Shown: positions 15,886 to 24,972 of the stretch, piece after piece
Position numbering within the stretch: position 1 is the stretch's first letter
How the letters are laid out: every line of letters begins with the position of its first letter
NCBI RefSeq assembly: GCF_027533645.1
Contig: NZ_JAQAGY010000024.1
Span: 46,595 to 110,594 of the forward strand
Reading direction: 5' to 3'
DNA: 64,000 nucleotides
Source: Paenibacillus caseinilyticus
Lineage (GTDB): Bacteria; Bacillota; Bacilli; Paenibacillales; NBRC-103111
Notes under the pieces: model-generated
The model's input: the letters and a program-made list of their open reading frames with translations, nothing else
What the model was told of the DNA's origin: nothing
The model's database searches: none
Made by a program: the position numbers and the translations under genes

Positions 15886-15923
15886 GCTTCTGATCCTGTG
15901 GAGAAATTCTTTATTGTCGCGTC

Positions 15924-15954
15924 TTGACTTGGAGTCGACTTCAAGTTATAGCAT
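15924..15954 (+). promoter_or_regulatory. Divergent promoter of the SDR gene with matching MerR operator
   Basis: TTGACT (15924-15929) is followed by the dyad CTTGGAGTCGACTTCAAG, which differs from the merR operator at only two positions. TATAGC lies 17 bp away and TAGCAT 19 bp away, so the -10 is one of these. The shared operator links the two divergent genes. Confidence 0.75.
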
Positions 15955-15999
15955 GTGCTCTATCAGGGCAATGATGCCGTTACCAGGAGGAGAAGCACG

Positions 16000-16860
16000 A
16001 TGAACAAGTACCCGCGTGAACATACCGCATTCATTACAGGAGCAAGTTCCGGGATCGGGTTGGAACTAACCCGGAAATTACTGGCGGAGGGCTGGCAGGT
16101 GGCTGCTTTGAACCGTTCGGACTTTCCGGCGGACGATAGAAGCATCCATAGTGCGGTCAAGAGTGGATCCCTTCGAATTTACAAAACAGAGGATCTTGCC
16201 GATTATGACAGCTTGAGACGTACTTTGGAGGAGATCAAAAGAAAGGAGCAGCGGATTGATATTTTGTTCAATAACGCCGGAGGTTCCTTTGCCGAGCTGA
16301 GCTATTCGAAACAAGGACGCGAGAAGCATTATGAACTGTTAACGGTCGTTCCGTATATTATTCTGATAGAGTTGAAGGAACTCCTAAAAGTCGGCAGCTT
16401 AAAAACGGTGATCAATACCTCGTCATCGGCGTTTACATTCACAAAAGAGTTTTCGGTCGAAATCCTGGAACACCCCAAAACCTTCCGCAAGCTGATAGGT
16501 CCTTATGCCACCTCCAAGCTGGCTCTTTCGCTGTGGACGCAGGCCATTGCGCCGCAGCTTGGCAAGGAAGACATCATGATTCGAAGCGTTGACCCAGGCG
16601 GCAACAATACGCTGCGGCAAGGGAAACGATCCGGACTCCCCCTCTTGGTTAAAGCACTCATGAAGCTATTTTTTCCGCCGCCTACTCACGGCGCGGGCAA
16701 GCTGTATGAAGGGGCTCTCGGGGAACACCGGCATAAAACCGGCGTGTTTTTGCTGAAAGGTCAGGTCGCGGAACTAAAATTTAAAGACCAGGCGCCGAAC
16801 GTTCTGGAAAGGATTCAAGCGATTTATGAACATGAATTTTTGCAGCATACATCTTATTAA
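16000..16860 (+). CDS. Short-chain dehydrogenase/reductase (SDR)
   Basis: A 286-residue NAD(P)-dependent oxidoreductase. It shows the nucleotide-binding TGASSGIG, the NNAG motif, the catalytic Ser in INTSSSAF and the YATSK (YxxxK) catalytic pair. The C-terminal third (PPPTHGAGKLYEGALG, GVFLLKGQVAELKF) resembles SDRs of the retinol/protochlorophyllide type that extend beyond the core. CCAGGAGGAG precedes the ATG at 16000. It is controlled by the divergent MerR regulator through a matching operator. The substrate is unknown. Confidence 0.88.
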   Translation: MNKYPREHTAFITGASSGIGLELTRKLLAEGWQVAALNRSDFPADDRSIHSAVKSGSLRIYKTEDLADYDSLRRTLEEIKRKEQRIDILFNNAGGSFAELSYSKQGREKHYELLTVVPYIILIELKELLKVGSLKTVINTSSSAFTFTKEFSVEILEHPKTFRKLIGPYATSKLALSLWTQAIAPQLGKEDIMIRSVDPGGNNTLRQGKRSGLPLLVKALMKLFFPPPTHGAGKLYEGALGEHRHKTGVFLLKGQVAELKFKDQAPNVLERIQAIYEHEFLQHTSY

Positions 16861-17012
16861 TATCGACTTGTATGATAAGGCCCGTGCTAGTGAAAGACAT
16901 CCAGGAAAAGCTGCATCAAACCTGCTCTCCCGAGCAAGTTGCACACACTTCGCTACAAAGGATGCTGCGCCGGTTTTCAGCCCCTTCTGACGTATTGCGG
17001 CTAACTCCAACA

Positions 17013-17044
17013 AACGGCAGCCGAACGTTTCTCCGGCTGCCGTT
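17013..17044. terminator. Hairpin between convergent SDR and GNAT genes
   Basis: Perfect 11-bp stem AACGGCAGCCG / CGGCTGCCGTT with a 10-nt loop, midway between convergent stops. The T-run is weak on both strands, but position and stability fit a bidirectional terminator. Confidence 0.6.
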
Positions 17045-17076
17045 CCTCCGACGGTTCTGTAGGAGAACTTCCGTTT

Positions 17077-17910
17077 TTAGGTGCCCGAATTCACTTGGTG
17101 ATATCTATAATAATCTTGTGCATGTACCGCTTTGAATCCAACGGATTCATATAACCTTAGCGCATGATCGTTTTTCGTTTCGACTTCCAAGTGTACTGAG
17201 TATCCGGCCGAACGCTGGTCTTTAATGACTCGGCGCAGCACATTTCTGCCTATGCCTTTGCCCTGGTATTCGGGCAAAATGGCAAATCCATAAATCCACG
17301 CTTGCCCCTGTTCCCGGCTCACTCTAATTTTCCCCACGGTTCCTTCGTTCACAACAATCATGAACATATCCGTGTTATCCCCGAGGGCCTTGCTTTCCAT
17401 CACTCTGGCGTCGTCTTCGTCCACTCCGAACGCCGCAACGGATAATCGTACGCGCATTTCGTAATCATCCCATGCTGCTTGCCTCAGTAGAATGCCGTCA
17501 TCTTCTTCAAGAGGCATTTCTTTCCACTCCATTTGATGCTCCGAGAATGCATACTCAGCCCCTTTTTTACTCAAAAAAGCTCTTGCCATATTGGATCCCG
17601 CAGGCGCGTTCAACAAGATTTTCTTGTATCCGTTTTGTTTCACCTTCTCCATTCCCAGTCGGAACAATCGATGGAAATGCCCCTTTCGCCGTTCACTTGG
17701 ATTAACCATGCCACATACTTCGACCGTAGAACCAAAAGTGTACAATCCTAAAAAAGCTACAAGTTCGCCATTTTCGTAATGAAAAAAATCCAGCTGATCA
17801 GATTCGCGGTCTCTAAGCATGTCCCAGTTAAGCTTTAGTTGTACATGATCATGCGTTTCGCACTCTTTTTGCAAATGTTCAATATCTTTTAATTGTTGTG
17901 GCGTTAACAT
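17077..17910 (-). CDS. GNAT acetyltransferase with two GNAT-like halves
   Basis: A 277-residue N-acetyltransferase. The C-terminal half carries the acetyl-CoA site AILPEYQGKGIGRNVLRRV and the ETKNDHALRLYESVGF motif. The N-terminal half looks like a second, degenerate GNAT fold (GMVNPSERRKGHFHRLF, then AGSNMARAFLSKKGAEYAF). Tandem GNATs of this kind acetylate small molecules or proteins; the substrate is unknown. AAAGGAG precedes the ATG at 17910. It is monocistronic, convergent with the SDR gene. Confidence 0.9.
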   Translation of the reverse strand: MLTPQQLKDIEHLQKECETHDHVQLKLNWDMLRDRESDQLDFFHYENGELVAFLGLYTFGSTVEVCGMVNPSERRKGHFHRLFRLGMEKVKQNGYKKILLNAPAGSNMARAFLSKKGAEYAFSEHQMEWKEMPLEEDDGILLRQAAWDDYEMRVRLSVAAFGVDEDDARVMESKALGDNTDMFMIVVNEGTVGKIRVSREQGQAWIYGFAILPEYQGKGIGRNVLRRVIKDQRSAGYSVHLEVETKNDHALRLYESVGFKAVHAQDYYRYHQVNSGT

Positions 17911-18053
17911 TTTTTTGCTCCTTTGGCTGGAATTTTGTATTACAAGGTAATGATTACATGTTCTTGTGATACATTTTGAAAACCCTCGAGATCACCACTG
18001 CGGAGCTCATTACATATGGAGCGTACCGGTCTGGTCTTCGATAAGCTGCGAAC

Positions 18054-18863
18054 TCAATCCGTTTGGTTTTCTTGGCTGTTCCGGGTGTTCTGTTGGCAGA
18101 TATCGGCTAACTCCCTAATCTCCCGAGCCAGCCTCTGGTTCACGGGATATATACTCTCGATGTACTGTAAAATGAACAACGCCGATTCGGGCACCCGGTC
18201 ATATCCCTGAATCATTTCACCTAGGATACCGGCAAAACGGGGATACCGCTTCTCCAGCCTTCGCTCCAGTCCGAACGCATCAGGGAAGTAATCTTCCTCG
18301 GTCTCGATCAGATGCAGAACCGACAAGATGCTGTCTACCGCGTAGCTTTGGACGAATCGGGTTGCTGTCAGCTTCTCCCCCCGAGCATAACGGCCCAGTC
18401 CGACATACAAATTCGTTAAAGCCTCGTTCAGCGGGTGATCCAGGCTGTCTTCTCTCAAACGGGGCGCGGGTTGCGATGGTTTCGCTAAGTCCGCTCTGGT
18501 ATACGATGGGTCTTTCCAGACGACCCGCCCTTCGGCATAATGACAGTTCTCCAGCTCCCGCTCCTCGAATATGGCATATTCGCCGTAAATGCCGTCGGCG
18601 AATAGAATTTTGCATCCATCCTTGGTATTCTGAAAGGAATACGCTAACGGATGCACCTCCTCCAGCCAGTCAAGCTGACGGATGAAGCGCTCTTTATTCC
18701 CCGGTTTGACAATAACGAAAAAATCGAGATCCGAATAGTCATCCAGCCGCCCGGTCTCCATACCAACGGAGCCAAGCCCCAGCAGCATTTCCGCTCCGCC
18801 CTTGCGTTCCAGCATTTTTCCGATTTCGTCCAGCCGTTTCAGCAATTTCTCTGTTTTCGACAT
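18054..18863 (-). CDS. Nucleotidyltransferase domain protein (aminoglycoside/lincosamide-type fold)
   Basis: A 269-residue protein whose N-terminus has the nucleotidyltransferase signature GLGSVGMETG followed by DDYSDLDFFVIV, giving the GS and DxD catalytic residues. The remainder is helical (LYVGLGRYARGEKLTATRFVQ), as in the substrate-binding C-terminal domain of AadE/Lnu-type enzymes. Such proteins adenylylate antibiotics, but many chromosomal relatives have no known substrate, and resistance cannot be claimed. AAAGGAGG precedes the ATG at 18863. It lies 160 nt beyond the TOMM gene cluster on the same strand and is probably separate from it. Confidence 0.75.
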   Translation of the reverse strand: MSKTEKLLKRLDEIGKMLERKGGAEMLLGLGSVGMETGRLDDYSDLDFFVIVKPGNKERFIRQLDWLEEVHPLAYSFQNTKDGCKILFADGIYGEYAIFEERELENCHYAEGRVVWKDPSYTRADLAKPSQPAPRLREDSLDHPLNEALTNLYVGLGRYARGEKLTATRFVQSYAVDSILSVLHLIETEEDYFPDAFGLERRLEKRYPRFAGILGEMIQGYDRVPESALFILQYIESIYPVNQRLAREIRELADICQQNTRNSQENQTD

Positions 18864-19025
18864 ATAAGCTCCTCCTTTGAATACTGGCATTCATGCAAAA
18901 AGGATCCAACCCCTATTCCTAGCGAGGTTGAACCCTTCGGTTACATTGCCTTTAAAATGTAACTGCAACATATCACGGCAGGGATGGACTGTCAAGGAAC
19001 AGTCGATGCCTCATCCATTACATTC

Positions 19026-19304
19026 TCATACGTCTTCCGGCTTCCTCAAAATACGGCGGATGACCTCTGAATTCGGCTGAACATAACCCGGCGAGAGCAT
19101 ATAGTGATGTTCGCCGTGTCCCGCGTATACATGTGAGCCCGCGCTGGTCTCGGCCTGGGGACCGGTCGCCTCCCGGCTGGTATCCATCGCTTCAATCAGA
19201 TGAACATGGGCTGCGATGGGTCCGTTAACGAATGCATTGGTCAGGTAGTCGCGGAACTGCGGGTGCTCTGTTCGATATGAGCCATGGCTGGCAGCATGCT
19301 TCAA
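19026..19304 (-). CDS. Small His-rich protein at the end of the TOMM operon
   Basis: A 92-residue frame that starts with TTG at 19304, one base after the TAG of the SagB-like gene, so translational coupling is likely. A G-run (GGTGGGGGG) lies inside the end of the upstream gene, somewhat far from the TTG. The protein has nine histidines, several in pairs or spaced by one residue (AHVHLIEA, AGHGEHHYML). There is no signal peptide and no membrane helix. I do not recognise a family; the spacing recalls metal-binding YmaF-like repeats, but weakly. The position suggests a role in maturation, immunity or metal supply for the bacteriocin locus. Confidence 0.5.
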   Translation of the reverse strand: MKHAASHGSYRTEHPQFRDYLTNAFVNGPIAAHVHLIEAMDTSREATGPQAETSAGSHVYAGHGEHHYMLSPGYVQPNSEVIRRILRKPEDV

Positions 19305-19305
19305 C

Positions 19306-20859
19306 CTAACCGTGCAAGCCCCCCACCAGTTGGGGACGGGGCAGGCAGCGGCCGATCGGGATTTGAACGAGGCTGGTCAGCCCCTGTTGGGACAACCGGT
19401 AGATCTCGTCACATCCTCCGGCCCGAAAGCCAAGCAGCGGACGCCCTCCCATCCCGAGAACGGACGAGGCCAGCAGCAGATGATGCAGGAGCATGCCGGC
19501 TTCCATCTGCTGAATGCGGTATCCCCTATACCCTAACTCAGGAATCAGGTGATCGGCAGCACCGGCAATGTGCAGGCAGATCGGCACTTGAAACAAATTG
19601 ACGTTGTGAAGGATCATTCCCTGCTGCAAACGGAGCCGATGGTCACCGGCAAGCACGCGCCGGAGTGCGCGGGCGGCTGTGTCATAGCGGTAAGCTCCGT
19701 CCGGAACGCCTTCGACGTTATAGAAACACCCGTATAAAGCGACGCGTTGCGTGGACGCCTCCCCCGCTCCGTCCAAATCGTTGCAGTAAGCGAAGGAAGC
19801 CGCCGCTTCATGCAGCAGGGCGGCTAACTGCCCTGCCGTTACGCGGCTCAAGACAAATTCGCTTTCGGGCGAATATCTTGTTCGACTGGCCGCCCCGAGA
19901 TCGAAGCCCAGCCGCTTCACTAGGGGCAAATAGACGCTCTGCATTCCGCTTTCCGCGCGCAGGGATGGCTCTAAACGGCGAAACGGCGGCAGCGTATCCA
20001 GCACCGCCGATTCGTTCATCAGAGTCAGCAGCGGGATCTCCTTTACGTTCCTCGAACGCATGAAATGCTGATGTTGAACAGCCGGCAGCTCGCGGTAAAG
20101 CTCATCCGCCGCAACCTGCACCTGCGCGCCGCTGCCGTCGCCGATCCAAGGGATGTCGCGCTGCGCCGAAAGCGGGATAACCGCATACACGTTCTCTTCC
20201 CGGCCGGATAACCCCAGCAGATGGCCTACGGCCGAGTCCAAAAACCGGTAATGAACTCTTGACGAATAGCCGAACCGATTCGCCGTCTCCAGCAGCTGCC
20301 CCAGGAGCACGCCTGTATCGAGCCCTTGCAGACGATAAGAAAAGGTGTTGTATTTATAAGCATTTTTCCAAACCATCGCCGATACGAAGACAACGCCGAA
20401 GCATGAGGATAGATCACTGCGGCCCCCGAGAGCCCGGGCCATATACGAATCGTAGTCGCCTTCCCGCAGCAGTACCAGGCGGTGATGCGCTGCATCGTAA
20501 TGGTAAACACCGGGACCTCCGGCTGCGGAGCGTAGATAGACGTACAATTCATTCGGGTACAGCCCTCCACCGGATGGGACGAATCTGCGGTACGACTGCA
20601 CCGCAGCGTCATAAGAATGGCTGACCTGAGTCAGCCCATAGGCGTACCAGAGAAAATGTCCGATATCTTTCAGGCTCGGCTCAGCGGGCGTTCGTCGTGC
20701 TTCCAGCGTCAGCGGGATATCCGAGGACAGCGGAACAGCAGGCAGGCCGCGGTACAGCTTATAGGATAAGGGCTTGTCGTCCCAATCAACCTCCCAGCCG
20801 GGCACTCCGCTCTCGTGGCCGTCGGCATGAAGCTCGCGGATAAAGGCTTCCAGACTCAT
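19306..20859 (-). CDS. SagB-type azoline dehydrogenase
   Basis: A 517-residue flavin-dependent dehydrogenase of the SagB family, which oxidises thiazolines/oxazolines to thiazoles/oxazoles in TOMM peptides. It shows two nitroreductase-like halves. The first (about 60-260) contains SGGGLYPNELYVYLRSA and YHYDAAHHRLVLL. The second (about 300-515) contains LPLVKRLGF, YRYDTAARALRRVL and the QMEAGMLLHHLLLASSVLGM helix near the FMN site. The duplicated form is usual in heterocycloanthracin loci. The start is ATG 20859 after AAGGGGGGAAG. It follows the YcaO gene by 67 nt in the same operon. Confidence 0.9.
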   Translation of the reverse strand: MSLEAFIRELHADGHESGVPGWEVDWDDKPLSYKLYRGLPAVPLSSDIPLTLEARRTPAEPSLKDIGHFLWYAYGLTQVSHSYDAAVQSYRRFVPSGGGLYPNELYVYLRSAAGGPGVYHYDAAHHRLVLLREGDYDSYMARALGGRSDLSSCFGVVFVSAMVWKNAYKYNTFSYRLQGLDTGVLLGQLLETANRFGYSSRVHYRFLDSAVGHLLGLSGREENVYAVIPLSAQRDIPWIGDGSGAQVQVAADELYRELPAVQHQHFMRSRNVKEIPLLTLMNESAVLDTLPPFRRLEPSLRAESGMQSVYLPLVKRLGFDLGAASRTRYSPESEFVLSRVTAGQLAALLHEAAASFAYCNDLDGAGEASTQRVALYGCFYNVEGVPDGAYRYDTAARALRRVLAGDHRLRLQQGMILHNVNLFQVPICLHIAGAADHLIPELGYRGYRIQQMEAGMLLHHLLLASSVLGMGGRPLLGFRAGGCDEIYRLSQQGLTSLVQIPIGRCLPRPQLVGGLHG

Positions 20860-20926
20860 TCTGCTTCCCCCCTTCGCACCTATTGAGAGCCAAGGTACGG
20901 CATTCGCCGGCACCGGTCAGGCTTCT

Positions 20927-22870
20927 TTAAGGGAACGGATGCGGATAAGCGTTGAGCTCCTCGGGACGCAAAGGCCGCTCCGTGTACCCTAGCTCGGCCG
21001 GTACCCGAAGCACCCTATGTAGTCCTGCCACCCGGGTAAAATGGTGGCCGAACGTCATCGGCAGCATGCCGGGGATGAGCACCTTCACACAGTGCAGCGA
21101 GTTACGCCGCAGCTCCGGTGTCGTCTGGTCCACTACGATCACGTCCAACTGATGCCGGAGGAACGTGCCGATCATCTTCTTCAAGTCTTCAGTCAAATCA
21201 CGGCTCTTCGGTGCGGCTTCAAATTCCTGAGCGAACGAACGCATCGGCCGGTTTTGCTTCAGCAAAAAGCTTAGCCGCGGCTCCGCTTCCGGTAAGCTGT
21301 ACAGCATGGAATGGTCCTCCATGCTCCGCACCAGCGATGGGTCGTGAAGCATTTTTACATGGTTCTCCCGGTTCGCCTCGAATTTATGATCCATGTTCAG
21401 CACCATCCCCGACAGCTCGTGAACCGCCCCCTTTGCCGCCCGCACCGGATCCGGGTGCGCTCCGGCCGCACAGATGAGATTTAATCCATTAGGCTTCCTG
21501 TTCTTCGCCAGCGCCCAGATGCTGGGAATGCGATTCTCCATCGTTGCATTAAACAAGAGCACGTCAAAACCGGCAACGGCCTGCAACCGGTCCACCATGA
21601 GGTTCAATTCGCGGTCGCCGGCAGACCTGGGGTCTAGCCGCGGAAGCGGCAGCTGTGCGTACCACGTCAGCAGGAACGAATCGCGCTCCACGATTTCCAG
21701 CATGCCGTACAAGATCGCTTCCTCCAGGCTTCCACCCAAGGCGCAGCCGTTGGACGTCTCGTACACGAAGCCTTGCCGGCAGGGAGAGCTGTAGTACGCA
21801 AGCCACTGGGGCACCAACATCGGTCGTTCCTGCGCAAACGAGTACCCCCATACCCAATCCGTCTCGACATCGGGATCGAACGGCCGGAAAGGAAATCCTG
21901 GCAGCTCATATTGCTCCTTCCCATACAGCCCGACGGTCATTGGATCGAGCGCTTCCCCTGCCAGCTGCCGCCAGCTGCCGCGAACGGCCGGCCGCTTACC
22001 GCGCGGCGCCGTGCCGCAATACCGCTCCAATCCCTCCAATATGGCGGACAGCTCGCTGTCCGCATAGGAATTCGTCCGGCCCGCCGTCAACTCGTCCCCA
22101 TCTGACATCGGAAGATTCACGGTTACATCGGCCAAAGGCGACACCAGATCCGGCATTTTTCCATTCATTAATCCGGTTCTGTAATCCAGATAATCCCGAA
22201 CCAGAAAAGACTTCAGCTCACCAAGCGATCGGCTGCGGTACATGTTCTCACCGATCTTCGGGCTCGGCCCGAGGGAGATCTCGGCCGCATCCCGCGAATC
22301 TTCCGGAAGACGTCCGCATACGGGGCACAGCGGGTCAGGCAGGAAGAAATGGCTGGAGCTGTGCAGCGTCTTCAGATTGACGAATACCACATGTTCTTCT
22401 AGGCGGGAGCGGCTGCGGCGCAGCACGCTCCGCGATTCCGCCGCAATCAGATGAGCCATCTGCAGCAGTCCCGTGCGCGATGCCCACATGTCGGACAGGA
22501 CCCCTCCGGTCTCCGCCAAACGATGCTCCAGTTGCCACATTTCCCTGCGGTCGCGTCCCGCGATAAGCTGCCGGGTATCCGCGCACCTGGAGCATCCAGG
22601 CTGGCCCGGCCTGACTAGCGGCCCGACAACACCTTCGCCGAAGGCGACGAAACCGCGCAGCCACGGAATGCCGGCAGCCTCAAGAACTCCCTCCGCTTCG
22701 CGGTGAACGGCGGGATTCCAAGCATCTTGCAGGACCAGAGCGAGATCAGCTCCTGCCGGCATCCCCTCTCGGGCATCGGTCAAACGAACGATCCGGCACT
22801 CGGCATTCAGCTCTCCACACACGAAATCCGCCAGCACACCATCTCCGATTATGGCTACGACCGCGCTCAT
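20927..22870 (-). CDS. TOMM leader-binding / YcaO cyclodehydratase fusion
   Basis: A 647-residue protein joining the two parts of an azoline-forming cyclodehydratase. Residues 1-190 are the ThiF-like leader-peptide-binding part (VVAIIGDGVLADFVCGEL, GQPGCSRCADTRQL). From about 230 the YcaO domain follows, with the ATP-binding stretch TNSYADSELSAILEGLERYCG and, later, GCALGGSLEEAILYGMLEIVERD. It ends in PHPFP, matching the PxPxP C-terminus needed for YcaO cyclodehydration. The enzyme would use ATP to convert Cys of the precursor into thiazolines. The start ATG at 22870 overlaps the upstream stop by 4 nt (ATGA). Confidence 0.93.
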   Translation of the reverse strand: MSAVVAIIGDGVLADFVCGELNAECRIVRLTDAREGMPAGADLALVLQDAWNPAVHREAEGVLEAAGIPWLRGFVAFGEGVVGPLVRPGQPGCSRCADTRQLIAGRDRREMWQLEHRLAETGGVLSDMWASRTGLLQMAHLIAAESRSVLRRSRSRLEEHVVFVNLKTLHSSSHFFLPDPLCPVCGRLPEDSRDAAEISLGPSPKIGENMYRSRSLGELKSFLVRDYLDYRTGLMNGKMPDLVSPLADVTVNLPMSDGDELTAGRTNSYADSELSAILEGLERYCGTAPRGKRPAVRGSWRQLAGEALDPMTVGLYGKEQYELPGFPFRPFDPDVETDWVWGYSFAQERPMLVPQWLAYYSSPCRQGFVYETSNGCALGGSLEEAILYGMLEIVERDSFLLTWYAQLPLPRLDPRSAGDRELNLMVDRLQAVAGFDVLLFNATMENRIPSIWALAKNRKPNGLNLICAAGAHPDPVRAAKGAVHELSGMVLNMDHKFEANRENHVKMLHDPSLVRSMEDHSMLYSLPEAEPRLSFLLKQNRPMRSFAQEFEAAPKSRDLTEDLKKMIGTFLRHQLDVIVVDQTTPELRRNSLHCVKVLIPGMLPMTFGHHFTRVAGLHRVLRVPAELGYTERPLRPEELNAYPHPFP

Positions 22871-24795
22871 CCGGCCTCCCCCTCTCCCAGCAGTACGCCG
22901 AAGACGGCCACAGGACCATCACGCAAAAACGGCTCCACTGCCAGATCGATGACAAATACTTCCCGGTTGCTCCCTTTCAGCTTCCGCATCGCATTGCTGA
23001 CTACATCCGGCTGTGCCACCGCAATCTCGGCCGGAACCGATAGCTGAAGCGGAGCGTTCGGACCGAGCAGTACGGATTCCGCCTCCACAGCCTGCGGTGT
23101 TCGGCAAGCGGCTCCGTTCTGCGCCTTCATCAGCGCAGCTTGCAGCGCGTTGCGCAGCGCCGTTGTCATGGTCAAGCCGGTACCGCCGAACCATCCATCC
23201 TCCGTGCCCACCCATACGGCCGGAAAGCCGCACACTTCCTCTCCGAGCCCGATCGAAGGCAGTCCCCGCATGGTGGTCAATGCTTGCACATAATACAGGC
23301 ATCGCTCGTCATCAACCTGACCGAGCCGTACCGGAGTGACAGGAGACTGTCGGCTGATCAGCCGTGCCCCCAGGTGCTGCGACAAACAAGCCTGCAGCCC
23401 GCGCGCCAATCCTTCTGCAGCCGTCTCCCCGACACCAATGCCGATGTACTGCTCGGTGTTCACGAGAGCCCCCTTGAGCCTCGACACATACGACTCAAGC
23501 CCGGCAAGCCCCGTTTCACGCCTTGCCTCCTCATGCGTGAGCCCAGAGCAGATAGTCTCCGGCAGCAGATCGGCCGGCCCATCCGACAACGGATTGACGG
23601 CTTGGACGCGGCATTGTGACAGGGGAAGCTGTCGAAGGTCCCCCTCCTCCCACCTATGGAAAATTCCCGTTCTCTCCGAAGTTAACATGCTGAAGTACGA
23701 AAACAGCCCGTTCCTTGCGCCGCCGTCCAGCCTCTCCTCAAGTCGAAGCTCCACGTCATCCACCCATCTGGCTGCGGCATTCCATTTGCCGGCAGCGAGA
23801 GGATGCGGCAGGAACGGATGCCAGTTTCCTTCCAGCGTTTCCAGATCAAGCATATACAGCGAGTTCCTCAGCTCCGGCTGGGCAGCTCCCGCCACCATTT
23901 TGAAGTGCTCGAACACAATCACATTCGCAAGCAGCGCCCCCGCCGTTGAGGAAAAGGCAAACTGCTCGGGGTCCTTACATACTTCGGACTCGTGGATGCG
24001 CCGCATGGCCGAATCCCAGGAGTATGCGCTCTCCGGCTGCACGAGCGGGCCTGCGATACCGGCCTGATGAAGGTGCACGGCGGGAAGCAGCGTTATGCGT
24101 TCCGCTTGGCATGCTGCACGAAGCAGCCGAAACTCCTCGCCATCGCCCATCTCGGACACGTAGAGAACCGTATCGAACGGCCGCACGGCTTCCCTCCAAG
24201 CGCCGGCTCCCTTGTTCGGCAGCGCCACCTCTCGGATCTCCACCTCGGAGTCCGTCAAGCGGGCGTGCTCCGCTAATGCCGTAAGCCGCCTCCGATCCGT
24301 CTGCAGCGAATCCGTAATCAGCATGCGGAACCGGGGCAGGCCTGATTCCAGAAGCGCCGACACCAGCGAAGCAAACATCGGACCGCAGCCGGCCGCGAGC
24401 ACCTTGGCCTGCCGGTAGCACTGGAACCGGTAGGCACCGGAATCGCCGAAGCTGTCGAGAAAAGCGATCTGCCCTGCATACCTGCGGACCGTTTGCTCCG
24501 ATAGAACGTGCGGCTGGTCCTGGCTCGCATCCCGCGCGAACCCTTTCTGCCTAAGCACTTCCGCTATTTCGTACACCCTGTCCCGATGCGGACCGGATAG
24601 ACCGTCCGTCAATTCCGCCAGTGTGTGCTCCCCGTTGAACATGGGGATGAGCTTTTCCAGCCAGCGGAAGATCATTTCTCCTTGCATGTGGAACGTGCCG
24701 ACGTTGTTCCGGAGATAGACGCCGTCGTTCGGAACCGGCACAAAAAACGTATCCGCCTTAACCTGAAGGCGCGCAGACGGGGTCAACTTTGACAT
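22867..24795 (-). CDS. Thiazole-containing bacteriocin maturation protein (ThiF-like)
   Basis: A 642-residue member of the ThiF-like maturation proteins found beside heterocycloanthracin precursors. It opens with a domain that resembles a peptide-binding winged helix (VPVPNDGVYLRNNVGTFHMQG, REIF-like segment), then a Rossmann-like region around VLAAGCGPMFASLVSALLESG, and a C-terminal half with repeated Gly-rich motifs (YIGIGVGETAAEGLARGL, LTMTTALRNALQAALM). The exact role is unproven; leader recognition or partner binding for the cyclodehydratase is likely. The start is ATG 24795 (MSKLTPSARL) because TAGGAGGG precedes it; a shorter upstream extension is possible. It is the first biosynthetic gene after the precursor. 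Confidence 0.85.
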   Translation of the reverse strand: MSKLTPSARLQVKADTFFVPVPNDGVYLRNNVGTFHMQGEMIFRWLEKLIPMFNGEHTLAELTDGLSGPHRDRVYEIAEVLRQKGFARDASQDQPHVLSEQTVRRYAGQIAFLDSFGDSGAYRFQCYRQAKVLAAGCGPMFASLVSALLESGLPRFRMLITDSLQTDRRRLTALAEHARLTDSEVEIREVALPNKGAGAWREAVRPFDTVLYVSEMGDGEEFRLLRAACQAERITLLPAVHLHQAGIAGPLVQPESAYSWDSAMRRIHESEVCKDPEQFAFSSTAGALLANVIVFEHFKMVAGAAQPELRNSLYMLDLETLEGNWHPFLPHPLAAGKWNAAARWVDDVELRLEERLDGGARNGLFSYFSMLTSERTGIFHRWEEGDLRQLPLSQCRVQAVNPLSDGPADLLPETICSGLTHEEARRETGLAGLESYVSRLKGALVNTEQYIGIGVGETAAEGLARGLQACLSQHLGARLISRQSPVTPVRLGQVDDERCLYYVQALTTMRGLPSIGLGEEVCGFPAVWVGTEDGWFGGTGLTMTTALRNALQAALMKAQNGAACRTPQAVEAESVLLGPNAPLQLSVPAEIAVAQPDVVSNAMRKLKGSNREVFVIDLAVEPFLRDGPVAVFGVLLGEGEAG

Positions 24796-24904
24796 CTCAG
24801 CCCTCCTAGTCATAAACGCCGTTCTCTACTTCGGAATATCCGTTATATGAAATCCTATGTACGTCTCTTTGTCCCTCATGTCAGATATCTACTTTAGAAA
24901 TAGC

Positions 24905-24938
24905 GATCACCCATGCACAGTGCTGTGCATGGGTGATC
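24905..24938 (-). terminator. Strong hairpin between precursor and maturation genes
   Basis: Perfect 16-bp stem GATCACCCATGCACAG / CTGTGCATGGGTGATC with a 2-nt loop, 34 nt after the precursor stop. The T-run is poor on the minus strand (GCTATTTCT), so it may act as an attenuator or mRNA-stabilising hairpin that raises precursor over enzyme levels. Confidence 0.75.
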
Positions 24939-24972
24939 GATTTTACTACAAGACGGGAGAAAGACGGGGGCG

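Noticed and set aside
18054..18863. Antibiotic resistance gene call for the nucleotidyltransferase
   Set aside because: Only the general nucleotidyltransferase motif is visible; no close match to a named resistance enzyme can be shown from the sequence.
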